DNA from: CAYLPT01 sp964385645 | GTDB lineage: Bacteria; Armatimonadota; Hebobacteria; Hebobacterales; Hebobacteraceae | Direction of reading: 5' to 3' | Assembly (NCBI GenBank): GCA_964385645.1 | Contig: CAYLPT010000050.1 | Location: forward strand, 1-10,306 | DNA: 10,306 nt | In this document: in pieces, positions 1 through 6,559 of the stretch | Layout: every line of letters starts with the position of its first letter | Numbering within the stretch: the stretch's first letter is position 1 | Made by a program: the position numbers and the translations under genes | Notes under the pieces: generated by a model | Databases searched by the model: none | Told to the model about the DNA's origin: nothing | Seen by the model: the letters and a program-made list of their open reading frames with translations, nothing else

Positions 1-57
1 CCCCGGGGGCGAATCCTCCCCCCGCCGACATCCACCCCGGCAAGGAAGCCACCTCAC

Positions 58-1323
58 ATGCGACTCCCGCGGCTGCTGCCCGCCGAACAGCGCCTCTACT
101 CCCGCCGCCTGGATGACATCCCAGCCGCCGTCGCCCGCGCCTGCCGCGAGGCGGGGCTCGAGCGGCGCCTGCGGGTCGGCGAGCGCGTCGCCATCACCGT
201 CGGAAGCCGGGGGATCGCCAACATCGCGGCCATCACGGCGGCCGTGGTGGAGACAGTGAAGCGCCTCCGCGGCAGACCCTTCATCGTGCCCGCCATGGGG
301 ACCCATGGGGGCGGGACGGCAGCCGGCCAGCGGGCCGTGCTCGCCTCCCTGGGGGTCGCGCCCGGCGTCGTCGGCGCGCCCGTGCGCGCCTCCATGGCCG
401 TCGCCCGCGTGGGCCAGACCTCCCGCGGGGTCGCCGTCTACATGAGTCGGGAGGCGTTGCGCGCGGACCACATTATCTTGATGAACCGCGTGAAGCAGCA
501 CAGCGACTTCTCCGGGGAATACGAGAGCGGGCTGATGAAGATGCTCGCCGTCGGGCTGGGCAAGCGGGAGGGCGCGGCCGCCATGCACTCCCGCCAGTGC
601 GCCGGCTTGCGGGAGGACATGCCGGAGGCGGCCCGGCTCCTGCTAGCGCGGGCCCCCATCGCCGCCGGCCTCGCTATCCTTGAGAACGGCTACAACGACA
701 CCGCCGACATCGTCGGCCTTCCACCCGACGAGATCGCCCGGCGCGAGCCAGCCCTGCTGCGCCGCGCCCGCCGGAGCGCCGCCCGGCTCCCCTTCCGCGA
801 CCTTGATCTGCTCGTCGTAGACCACATCGGCAAGGACGTCAGCGGCGTCGGCCTCGACCCCCATGTCATCGGCCGGCGCATGATGTGGGGCGAGCCCGAG
901 TTCCCCGGCGGGCCCCGCATCCGCCTCCTCGCCGCGCTCGACCTCACCCCGGGCTCCCACGGCAACCCCCTCGGCGTGGGCCTCGCCGACCTCACCACCG
1001 ACCGGCTGGTGGCGAAGATAGACTGGGCCGCCCTCAAGACCAATGTGCTCCACACCGGCTGGCTCAACCGCGCTAAGCTCCCCCTCTCCTTCCCCTCCGA
1101 TCGCGCCCTCATGGAGGCGGCCATGATCGCCATGGGTCGGCCCGACCCGGCGGCAGCGCGGGTGGTGCGCATCAGCGACACCCTCCACCTCGCGCGCCTG
1201 TGGATCTCCGAGGGCCTGGCCGGCGAGGCGGAGGAACGCGGGATGCGCCTGCTCGGCCGGCCCGCGCCGATGCGCTTCGACCCCGCGGGCAACCTCCGCG
1301 GGCTCGGGACGCCCCCTACCTGA
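58..1323 (+). CDS. LarA-like (DUF2088) nickel-pincer isomerase family protein
   Basis: The 421-aa product resembles the lactate racemase LarA superfamily in length and motifs. Visible are a GTH motif (residues 81-83) followed by a TAAGQ helix, an NRVKQH motif (143-148), and GLMKMLAVGLGK (158-169) followed by H177. Compared from memory with Lactobacillus plantarum LarA (catalytic His108 and His174, cofactor-bound Lys184, nickel ligand His200), H83, H148, K161 and H177 are the likely equivalents; the K-to-H spacing of 16 is identical. Known members use a nickel-pincer nucleotide to racemise or epimerise 2-hydroxy acids in the cytoplasm. The substrate here is unknown, and no larB, larC or larE maturation gene is in the window. 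The start at 58 is supported by AAGGAAG at 42-48, but the frame stays open to the window edge, so a longer N-terminus cannot be excluded. Family confidence is good; activity is inferred. Confidence 0.85.
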   Translation: MRLPRLLPAEQRLYSRRLDDIPAAVARACREAGLERRLRVGERVAITVGSRGIANIAAITAAVVETVKRLRGRPFIVPAMGTHGGGTAAGQRAVLASLGVAPGVVGAPVRASMAVARVGQTSRGVAVYMSREALRADHIILMNRVKQHSDFSGEYESGLMKMLAVGLGKREGAAAMHSRQCAGLREDMPEAARLLLARAPIAAGLAILENGYNDTADIVGLPPDEIARREPALLRRARRSAARLPFRDLDLLVVDHIGKDVSGVGLDPHVIGRRMMWGEPEFPGGPRIRLLAALDLTPGSHGNPLGVGLADLTTDRLVAKIDWAALKTNVLHTGWLNRAKLPLSFPSDRALMEAAMIAMGRPDPAAARVVRISDTLHLARLWISEGLAGEAEERGMRLLGRPAPMRFDPAGNLRGLGTPPT

Positions 1324-2179
1324 GCACCAGCCTCCCCAGGGCGTCGGCCACCGCGCTCTGCTCGTTGCTCAGCGGCGACACCCAGTCGGCGAGGGCCTTT
1401 ACCTCCTCCTGGGCGTTCGCCACCGCCACCCCGCAGCCGGCGGCCTCGAGCACGGAGGCGTCGTTGTAGTTGTCCCCGAAGGCCAGCGTCAGCTCGCGGG
1501 GCACGCCATAATGGTCCGCCACCGCCAGCAGCGCCCGCCCCTTGCTCGCCTCCCGGTGGTAGAACTCCAGGTACTCCGGGTTGGTGCGCATCACCGTGAC
1601 CTCGGCGCCCCAGCGCGCCTGCCACAGCTCATAGAGTTCGTCCCGGTGCCGCGGGTCAGGCCGACCGGGGACTGTCGGATCGGTGACGATGATGAGCTTC
1701 GTGGGCTCCCGGCCCCGGAACACCGCGAGGTCGGGCACGAACTCGAATACTGCGCCGGTCTGGCGGGAGTACAGGTCCGCGAAGCGGCGCAGCTCGGGGT
1801 CATCCCGGGCGTATAGGCGCTCCTCCAGGTAGTAGTTCAGGTGGAAGCGCTCCCGCCGCGTGTACTCTATCAGCTCGTCCCCATAGGCCGCCGGCAGGGG
1901 CGTCTCGAGGATCACCCCGGCCCCCTCCCGCTCCGCGGCCCGGGCGAGGGCCCCATTGTAGCCGATGGTAGGCCCGTCCAGGCCCAGGCTCCGGTAGAAG
2001 GGGCGGATGCTGGCGGTCATGCGCCCGGAGGCCAGGCACACCAGGCCGCCGGCGGCGGCGAACTCCGCGAGCGCCGCCGCGTCTGAGGCGGAGACGCGCC
2101 CCCGACCATCCAGGAGCGTGCCATCCAGGTCCAGCGCCACCAAGCGGAAGGGCCGAGGCTCGGTCGTGGAAGACGACAT
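1316..2179 (-). CDS. Cof-type HAD-IIB family phosphatase
   Basis: A 287-aa cytoplasmic HAD-superfamily hydrolase with all four motifs. Motif I is DLDGT (D17 nucleophile, D19 acid/base), motif II is the serine of ASGR (S51), motif III is K213 in EASKGRA, and motif IV is GDNYND (235-240; D236 and D240 bind magnesium). The type IIB cap lies between motifs II and III (about residues 80-200). The length and the LAFGDNYNDASVLEAAG block fit the Cof/YidA group, which dephosphorylates sugar phosphates and similar small metabolites; the substrate cannot be read from sequence. The start at 2179 is preferred over an in-frame ATG 60 bp upstream (2239) because AGAGG sits 8 nt before it and the HAD fold begins right after. 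It is transcribed divergently from the 2278 gene, and its 3' end overlaps the LarA-like gene by 8 bp. Confidence 0.93.
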   Translation of the reverse strand: MSSSTTEPRPFRLVALDLDGTLLDGRGRVSASDAAALAEFAAAGGLVCLASGRMTASIRPFYRSLGLDGPTIGYNGALARAAEREGAGVILETPLPAAYGDELIEYTRRERFHLNYYLEERLYARDDPELRRFADLYSRQTGAVFEFVPDLAVFRGREPTKLIIVTDPTVPGRPDPRHRDELYELWQARWGAEVTVMRTNPEYLEFYHREASKGRALLAVADHYGVPRELTLAFGDNYNDASVLEAAGCGVAVANAQEEVKALADWVSPLSNEQSAVADALGRLVLR

Positions 2180-2203
2180 ACGCCCAACCTCTTCGTCCGC
2201 CGC

Positions 2204-2229
2204 GGCCGACGCCCCTGCCGGAGTCGGCC
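2204..2229. promoter_or_regulatory. Inverted repeat in divergent intergenic region
   Basis: Perfect 7-bp arms GGCCGAC (2204-2210) and GTCGGCC (2223-2229) are separated by 12 bp, between the start of the HAD gene (2179) and the promoter-like element of the 2278 gene. The position would suit an operator for either divergent gene, or a hairpin in the HAD leader. In DNA this GC-rich, a 7-bp repeat can arise by chance. Confidence 0.25.
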
Positions 2230-2241
2230 TGACCCGCATAT

Positions 2242-2249
2242 GGTATATT
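2242..2249 (+). promoter_or_regulatory. Extended -10 promoter element for the 2278 gene
   Basis: TATATT at 2244-2249 is preceded directly by TGG, giving an extended -10 (TGnTATAAT-like) in the most AT-rich patch of the area. No good -35 is seen at 16-18 bp, which is tolerated by extended -10 promoters. A start near 2256 would give a leader of about 22 nt that contains the strong AAAGGAGGG Shine-Dalgarno at 2265-2273. Confidence 0.5.
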
Positions 2250-2277
2250 CACAACAGCGGCGAGAAAGGAGGGTGTC

Positions 2278-2688
2278 ATGCCCAAGGGCCGGAGGGATAC
2301 CAGGCTATTGGTTGCCATCGGCGCGGTGTGCCTCGCCACGGTGATGGGCTGGGGGGTCATCCGCGCCGCCGACCCGACCGAGGAGTCGGTCGGCCGCTAC
2401 CAGGCGGCCGCGCCCGACCTCATTCTGGATACGGCGACGGGCCGGCTCACGAACGCGGCGGGGCAGCTCCTCGAGCAGCCCATTGACCCCTCGAGCGCCG
2501 AGGTCGGGCGCTACAGCGCGGCCGGCTTCGTCACCGCCGTGACCCGCTCGGTCGGCCTCGATGTGCTCAACCGCCCCACCGCAGAGGTCGAACTAGTAAA
2601 GGGGTACGTGATCGCCGACACGAAGACCGGCCGGGTCCTCAGGCAGCGCATCTACCACTCACGCCCCCTCGAGCCGGGCCAGCTCTGA
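2278..2688 (+). CDS. Small exported or membrane-anchored protein with duplicated GRY/DTxTGR motif
   Basis: A 136-aa protein of unknown function. A basic N-terminus (KGRRDTR) precedes a hydrophobic segment (residues 10-28) that acts as a signal peptide or a single membrane anchor, leaving about 105 residues outside the cytoplasm. Two related motif pairs are visible: VGRYQAA (38-44) with DTATGRL (51-57), and VGRYSAA (76-82) with DTKTGRV (114-120), suggesting a duplicated small beta unit. Many uncharacterised bacterial proteins carry a comparable RYQ...LDTxTG element; this is recalled, not searched. Translation initiation should be efficient: GGAGG at 2268-2272 lies 5 nt before ATG. It appears monocistronic, between its own promoter and a GC hairpin just after the stop. 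No enzymatic motif is seen. Confidence 0.75.
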   Translation: MPKGRRDTRLLVAIGAVCLATVMGWGVIRAADPTEESVGRYQAAAPDLILDTATGRLTNAAGQLLEQPIDPSSAEVGRYSAAGFVTAVTRSVGLDVLNRPTAEVELVKGYVIADTKTGRVLRQRIYHSRPLEPGQL

Positions 2689-2692
2689 GCCT

Positions 2693-2713
2693 CCCGCCCC
2701 AGGCCTGGGCGGG
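2693..2713 (+). terminator. GC hairpin after the 2278 gene, possible terminator
   Basis: CCCGCCC (2693-2699) pairs perfectly with GGGCGGG (2707-2713) around a 7-nt loop, starting 5 nt after the TGA stop at 2686-2688. There is no T-run after it, so it is not a canonical intrinsic terminator. It could slow polymerase or protect the mRNA 3' end. Confidence 0.35.
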
Positions 2714-2848
2714 CCGTCCCGGGGTGCGCCACCTGGGAGGCGCCTGCGCGTGCGCGGCTGTAGCGCCTCGCGGCCAGACTTCCCGGGTGCAGCGGCGCGT
2801 GTGTGCCGTGTTGGGGACAAAGAGGGGTGACTGCCTGTGGGTTACCGG

Positions 2849-2877
2849 TTGACACCTGGACACGGCTGGTCTATCTT
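2849..2877 (+). promoter_or_regulatory. Near-consensus sigma-70 promoter
   Basis: TTGACA (2849-2854, a perfect -35) is followed after exactly 17 bp by TATCTT (2872-2877, a -10 with four of six consensus bases). Transcription would start around 2884, about 129 nt before the ATG at 3013. This is the best promoter in the window. It should drive the 64-aa gene and, if polymerase passes the hairpins at 3289-3345, the mreD operon. Confidence 0.75.
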
Positions 2878-2883
2878 GTTGTG

Positions 2884-3012
2884 CGGAGTTCGCCGGTGAG
2901 GCCGATTCGGGCCTTCCCGGCCCGCCGAAGGCAGGCTGTTGTTGGGCGGTGGTCTACCGCTGACTCATCGGGCTGCGCGCCGACGCCAGCCAGATGCGAG
3001 GAGCGAGGCAGC
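2884..3012 (+). promoter_or_regulatory. Candidate structured 5' leader of the 64-aa gene
   Basis: The predicted transcript carries an unusually long leader of about 129 nt. Three local hairpins can be drawn: CGGGCC/GGCCCG (2908-2924, 5-nt loop), GCGGT/ACCGC (2946-2960, 5-nt loop), and GGCTG plus GCG pairing with CGC plus CAGCC (2971-2991, one bulged C, 4-nt loop). The last ends 6 nt before the GAGGAG Shine-Dalgarno at 2998-3003. I do not recognise a known riboswitch class. GC-rich sequence folds easily, so a regulatory role is inference. Confidence 0.3.
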
Positions 3013-3207
3013 ATGGACAAGGGGCGCACAGGCGAGATCGGCTGGTTGCCGCTGCAGGGCTCCTACGAGGAAGCGGTGCTGAGCTGGTACGAGCAGATCG
3101 AGAGTTCGTTCCGCCGCCGCGACCTCGAAGCCCAGCGAACCGACCAGGAGGCGCGCGTCAGGCGAGGGCTGGAGGCCTCGGCCTTCCAGCAGGTGACGTC
3201 CGACTGA
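3013..3207 (+). CDS. Small charged protein of unknown function, 64 aa
   Basis: I do not recognise this protein. It has a short N-terminal segment with a GWLPLQG motif (residues 10-16), then a run that looks helical (about 17-58), rich in Glu, Arg and Gln, with SWYEQIE and FRRRDLEAQR. No signal peptide, membrane segment, cysteine or metal motif is present, so it is probably a small soluble cytoplasmic protein, possibly a coiled-coil or adaptor. The start at 3013 is chosen because GAGGAG (2998-3003) and GAGG (3005-3008) lie upstream, and the longer in-frame version would begin before the predicted promoter. A strong promoter upstream and tandem hairpins downstream frame it as its own transcription unit. 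Its role relative to mreD is unknown. Confidence 0.6.
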   Translation: MDKGRTGEIGWLPLQGSYEEAVLSWYEQIESSFRRRDLEAQRTDQEARVRRGLEASAFQQVTSD

Positions 3208-3288
3208 GGGAGCCGCTGGCTGGGGCAACGCTCTCGCAGCCCGGGCGCCGACAGTGAAGCAAGACAAGCGAAGGCGACAGTTCCGAAT

Positions 3289-3313
3289 AGAGAGGTGATG
3301 CCCTCACCTCTCT
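3289..3313 (+). other. Perfect 10-bp RNA hairpin upstream of terminator
   Basis: AGAGAGGTGA (3289-3298) pairs perfectly with TCACCTCTCT (3304-3313) around the loop TGCCC. It lies 81 nt after the stop of the 64-aa gene and 8 nt before the next hairpin. Its 5' arm GAGAGGT (3290-3296) is also complementary to ACCTCTC at 3330-3336, inside the following terminator stem. Confidence 0.7.
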
Positions 3314-3321
3314 CGCGGACG

Positions 3322-3345
3322 GGGCGGAGACCTCTCCGCCCTTTT
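3322..3345 (+). terminator. Intrinsic terminator between the 64-aa gene and mreD
   Basis: GGGCGGAG (3322-3329) pairs with CTCCGCCC (3334-3341) around ACCT, followed directly by TTTT (3342-3345). This is a classical rho-independent terminator with a rather short U-tract, so readthrough is plausible. It ends the small-gene transcript and sits 80 bp before the mreD start. No convincing promoter is visible between it and mreD. Confidence 0.8.
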
Positions 3346-3425
3346 CATTGGCCCCGGGTAGGGCGGCCGGCCTCCGATGTGGAATCTCCCACTGCGAGCG
3401 GCACACCGCGGGCAAGCAGGCCACC

Positions 3426-3920
3426 ATGGCGCGCTGTATCATCGCCGGGCTCCTCGTCACCTACGCGCTGGCGGTCTTCCAGACCACCCTCGGCGAGAGC
3501 CTGGCCCTCTCCGGCGTACCCCCCGACCTGCTGTTCGTGTGGACGGCCACGGTGGGGCTGCTCAGCGGCGCCCACGCCGGAGCCCTGGCGGGCTTCGCCT
3601 CCGGCGTTCTCGAGGGCTCGCTCAAGCAGACCTGGATCGGCGCCTTCGCCATCAGCAAGGCCCTCAGCGGCCTCGCCGCCGGCTTCCTGGCCACCAAGAT
3701 GTTCCGCGAGAACCTGCTCGTGCCGGCCCTCGCCGCCGCCGCTCTCACGGCCCTCAACGAGGGAGTCTTCCTGCTCATCGCGCGCACCGCCCCCTGGGGG
3801 GATGCCGGGCGCATCATCGGCCTGCGCGCCCTCTACCACGCCCTGCTCGCCCCCTTCGCCTTCGCCGCCGCGGCGCGGGTGCGACACGCCCTCGTGGGCG
3901 GCCCCGAGAAGGTGCTCTGA
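3426..3920 (+). CDS. mreD: Rod shape-determining protein MreD
   Basis: A 164-aa integral membrane protein, the usual MreD length. Hydrophobic segments lie at about residues 4-21, 33-50, 72-90, 97-119 and 136-152. The pattern is typical of the family: an N-terminal helix, the PPDLLFVWTATVGLLSG segment (32-48), a GFASGVLEG turn (56-64), and a helix-breaking polar loop before the last helix. MreD is a membrane component of the elongasome that works with MreC, MreB, RodA and PBP2 in side-wall peptidoglycan synthesis. The ATG at 3426 has only a weak Shine-Dalgarno (AGCAGG, 3415-3420); the frame extends upstream to a TTG at 3348, but that part is not MreD-like. PBP2 follows after 3 bp, which strongly supports the call. 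mreB and mreC are not found upstream in this window. Confidence 0.85.
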   Translation: MARCIIAGLLVTYALAVFQTTLGESLALSGVPPDLLFVWTATVGLLSGAHAGALAGFASGVLEGSLKQTWIGAFAISKALSGLAAGFLATKMFRENLLVPALAAAALTALNEGVFLLIARTAPWGDAGRIIGLRALYHALLAPFAFAAAARVRHALVGGPEKVL

Positions 3921-3923
3921 CCG

Positions 3924-5717
3924 ATGGCCAGGCGCCTCTTGACCATCAGGGCCGTCGTGGTGCTCATGTTCGCGCTCATCCTGGGCCGCCTCGCTCAGCT
4001 CCAGGTCATCGAGGGCGAGCGCCATCGGCGCCTTGCCGACGAGAACCGCATCCGCGTCCTGCGTCGGCTGGCCGCCCGCGGCGCCATCTACGACCGCAAC
4101 GGCGAGGTCCTCGCCAGCAGCCGCCCAGCCTTCTCGATCTCCCTCGTCCCCGAGGAGCTCGACGTAGTCCACCGACGCGACGACCTCGCCGCTTTCGCCT
4201 CCCTCCTGGAGATGGAACCCGGGGCCATTGAGGCCGCGCTCAACAATGACGCCGGGCCCCCGCGCCCGCCCTACGAGCCCATCACCGTCCAACGCGACGC
4301 ATCCGCCGATACCGTCGCTCGCCTCGAGGAACACTCCGTCTACCTCGGCGGCGTCAACCTGCTCACCGACGCCGTCCGCCAGTATCCCCACGGCTCCCTT
4401 GCCGCCCACGTGCTCGGCTACGTGCGCGAGATCAGCCCCCGGGAGCTGGAGCGGCCCGAGTACGCCGGCTACCGGCCTCGCGACCTGATCGGCAAGGCCG
4501 GCGTCGAGAGGGTCGCCGACCGCGCCCTTCGGGGCCTCGATGGCGGCGACCAGGTCGAGGTTGACGCCCGCGGCAGGCGCATCCGCACCCTCGGCGCCGT
4601 GCCGCCCACCCCCGGGCGCGACGTGTGGCTCACCCTCGACCTGGAAATCCAGCGGGCCGCGGAGGAGGCCCTCGGCGGCCGCGCAGGCGCCGTCGTCGCC
4701 ATGGACCCCTGGACCGGCGGCATCCTCGCTCTCGCCAGCCACCCCACCTATGACCTGAATGCCTTCTCCGGCATCCTGAGCCCGGAGGACTGGCGCCGCA
4801 TCACCGGCCCCGGCAACCCCCAGCAGAACCGCGCCATCGCCGCCTGCTACCCGCCCGGCTCGGTGTTCAAGGTCATCACTGCGGCGGCCGCCCTCGAGCG
4901 CGGCGTCACTAGCCGCCAGCACCGCTACCACTGCCCCGGCGCCTTCTGGCTGGGCGGCTGGCGGCTCCGCTGCTGGAAACGGGAGGGACACGGCAGCCTC
5001 GACTTCGTCCGGGGCTTCGCTCAGTCGTGCAACGTGATGTTCGCCACCCTGGGCCGTGACGCCGGCCCCGAGGCGCTCTCCGAGATGGCCCGCCGCTTCG
5101 GCCTCGGCCAGCCCTCCGGCGTGGACCTACCCCACGAGGCCGTCGGCCTCATCCCCGATCCCCAGTGGAAGCGCGCCGCCCGCAAGCAACCCTGGTACCC
5201 GGGCGACACCGCGCAGATGGCCATCGGCCAGGGCGACTGCCTCGTCACTCCCCTTCAGGTCGCCCGCGCCTACTCCGTCATCGCCAACGGCGGCTATCTC
5301 GTCCGCCCCCACCTCATCGCCAGGATCGAGGGCTATGAGGACTACCACCCCTCCCCGGACGCGCGGCCCGTGGGTTTGCGGCCGGAGACGATCGCCGCCA
5401 TCAGGGACGGCATGAAGGCGGTCGTCGCACCCGGCGGCACCGCCGGCCGCATCGCCTCCGCCGACTTCCCCATCGCCGGCAAGACCGGCACCGCAGAGGC
5501 GGCCCGGGGCGAGCCTCACGCCTGGTTCGCCGGGTTCGCGCCCGCCGACCAGCCCCGCGTCGTAGTCGTCGTCGTCATCGAGCACGCCGGCGCCGGCAGC
5601 GCGGCCGCCGCCCCTGTCGCCAGACACGTCCTCGATGCCACCCTCCTATCCCCCGAGAGGCGAAAGCCCTGGATTCCCCCACGCCCAACCATCGCCTCCG
5701 CCCCGGCCACAGAGTAG
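3924..5717 (+). CDS. mrdA: Penicillin-binding protein 2, elongasome D,D-transpeptidase
   Basis: A 597-aa class B PBP that cross-links peptidoglycan outside the membrane during elongation, partner of RodA. A short cytoplasmic tail precedes one transmembrane helix (about 8-25). The pedestal/dimerisation domain (about 48-220) begins with ARGAIYDRNGEVLA, and the transpeptidase domain (about 235-575) follows. Active-site motifs are complete: SVFK (catalytic S313, K316), SCN (368-370) and KTG (520-522). C337, C350, H356 and C369 have the right spacing for the zinc site described in PBP2. The HGSLAAHVLGYVREIS block (156-171) and AMAIGQ-like QMAIGQG (431-437) also fit PBP2 rather than the division protein PBP3. 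GAGAAGG at 3906-3912 serves as Shine-Dalgarno. It lies directly after mreD and 5 bp before the next gene, so translation is probably coupled. Confidence 0.95.
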   Translation: MARRLLTIRAVVVLMFALILGRLAQLQVIEGERHRRLADENRIRVLRRLAARGAIYDRNGEVLASSRPAFSISLVPEELDVVHRRDDLAAFASLLEMEPGAIEAALNNDAGPPRPPYEPITVQRDASADTVARLEEHSVYLGGVNLLTDAVRQYPHGSLAAHVLGYVREISPRELERPEYAGYRPRDLIGKAGVERVADRALRGLDGGDQVEVDARGRRIRTLGAVPPTPGRDVWLTLDLEIQRAAEEALGGRAGAVVAMDPWTGGILALASHPTYDLNAFSGILSPEDWRRITGPGNPQQNRAIAACYPPGSVFKVITAAAALERGVTSRQHRYHCPGAFWLGGWRLRCWKREGHGSLDFVRGFAQSCNVMFATLGRDAGPEALSEMARRFGLGQPSGVDLPHEAVGLIPDPQWKRAARKQPWYPGDTAQMAIGQGDCLVTPLQVARAYSVIANGGYLVRPHLIARIEGYEDYHPSPDARPVGLRPETIAAIRDGMKAVVAPGGTAGRIASADFPIAGKTGTAEAARGEPHAWFAGFAPADQPRVVVVVVIEHAGAGSAAAAPVARHVLDATLLSPERRKPWIPPRPTIASAPATE

Positions 5718-5722
5718 CCGCC

Positions 5723-6559
5723 GTGGCCTGGCTCGTCACCGCCGCCTCGCTGCTCACGCTCCTCGGCCCGCCCCCCCAGGCCATCCCCCGCGGCACCCTG
5801 CTCGAATACCGCCGGCCTCTCGGCCAGGTCGCCGAGTACGAGCTCCGCTTCCGCGCCCGCGGCGAGCAGATCAGCCTCGGCGAGCGTCGCCCCGTCTACG
5901 TTGACGGCGCCGTCGCCGTTACCGAGGAAGTCGTCGCCCACGAGCCCGACGGCATCGTGCGCCTACGCGTCAGCGGCCGCCTCCTCGAGGCCCGCGACCC
6001 CACCGGCGCCTTCTCCGCCGGCCACGCCAGACGATGGCCGGAGCTTCAGCTCCGTGTCACCCCCACCGGCGAGGTGCTGGAGACCTCGATTCGCGCACCC
6101 GCCGGCCCTGACCCCCTCCCACGGGCCTTCGGCTCCCTCCTCGGGCAGCCCCTGCCCATCGTGCTGCCCCAGCGCCCGGTGGAGCCCGGGCAGCAGTGGC
6201 GCTACGCTGCGGGCCGCGCCTTGCAGACCAACCGCTTGCTGGAGATCACCGACGGAGCCGACCTCATCGCCCGCATCGAGAGCGAGTCCACCGCGCCCCT
6301 CACATTGTGCGAGGGAAGCGCCGCCCTCGGGCTCACCTTCACCCTCTCCGGCGAGCAGCGCCAGAGCTCTCGCCTGGAGCTCCCGCTCCGCCTCGGCCTT
6401 CCCGTCAGACACGAGGGGCGGCTGCTGGTCCGCTCCCAGGCGCAGGCCGAGCTCGCGCTCCCCGAGGGTGTCGAAACCTTCGAGTTCACGAGCGACCTCA
6501 CCGTGGACTTCGAGGTTCGCCTGGTGCGGCTTGACGGAGCACCGCTCCCCGGCCGGTGA
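5723..6559 (+). CDS. Exported protein of unknown function in the mreD-mrdA operon
   Basis: A 278-aa protein that I do not recognise. It starts at GTG 5 bp after mrdA and opens with a hydrophobic stretch (residues 2-15) followed by GPPPQA, which looks like a signal peptide with possible cleavage near residue 20. The rest is rich in alternating beta-type segments (YELRFRARG, IVRLRVSGRL, LQLRVTPTGEVLE, LDVDFEVRLVRL-like end) with a single cysteine and no catalytic motif, consistent with a beta-rich extracytoplasmic domain. The signal lacks the usual basic N-terminus; codons just upstream in the same frame would supply one (HRLRPGHR) but contain no ATG, GTG or TTG, so GTG 5723 remains the best start. 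It overlaps the next gene by 4 bp (GTGA). An envelope role is inferred only from export and position. Confidence 0.75.
   Translation: MAWLVTAASLLTLLGPPPQAIPRGTLLEYRRPLGQVAEYELRFRARGEQISLGERRPVYVDGAVAVTEEVVAHEPDGIVRLRVSGRLLEARDPTGAFSAGHARRWPELQLRVTPTGEVLETSIRAPAGPDPLPRAFGSLLGQPLPIVLPQRPVEPGQQWRYAAGRALQTNRLLEITDGADLIARIESESTAPLTLCEGSAALGLTFTLSGEQRQSSRLELPLRLGLPVRHEGRLLVRSQAQAELALPEGVETFEFTSDLTVDFEVRLVRLDGAPLPGR

Larger units (their letters stand above)
2689..3012. other. Gene-free 324-bp region with promoter and structured leader
   Basis: No convincing gene is seen on either strand. The first part (2689-2790) is very GC-rich with several short inverted repeats, including a hairpin just after the upstream stop. 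The second part (about 2790-2880) is less GC-rich and contains a near-consensus sigma-70 promoter. The remainder (2884-3012) would be the transcribed leader of the 64-aa gene. The frame of that gene is open back to about 2803, but those codons start upstream of the promoter and look like chance. Confidence 0.6.

Noticed and set aside
2803..3012. N-terminal extension of the 64-aa protein to 134 aa
   Set aside because: The extension starts upstream of the predicted promoter and has Arg/Pro/Ser-rich noise composition, while ATG 3013 has a Shine-Dalgarno at a good distance.
3208..3288. Possible known riboswitch or small RNA between the 64-aa gene and the hairpins
   Set aside because: A GGCTG/CAGCC stem (3218-3241) and a repeated CGACAGT (3249-3255, 3275-3281) are present, but no known riboswitch core could be matched by eye.
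3345..4991. Long open frame of 548 codons on the minus strand opposite mreD and mrdA
   Set aside because: It lies antisense to two well-supported genes, has low-complexity Gly/Glu/Ala-rich composition and no recognisable domain. Long antisense frames are expected in DNA with GC at third positions.
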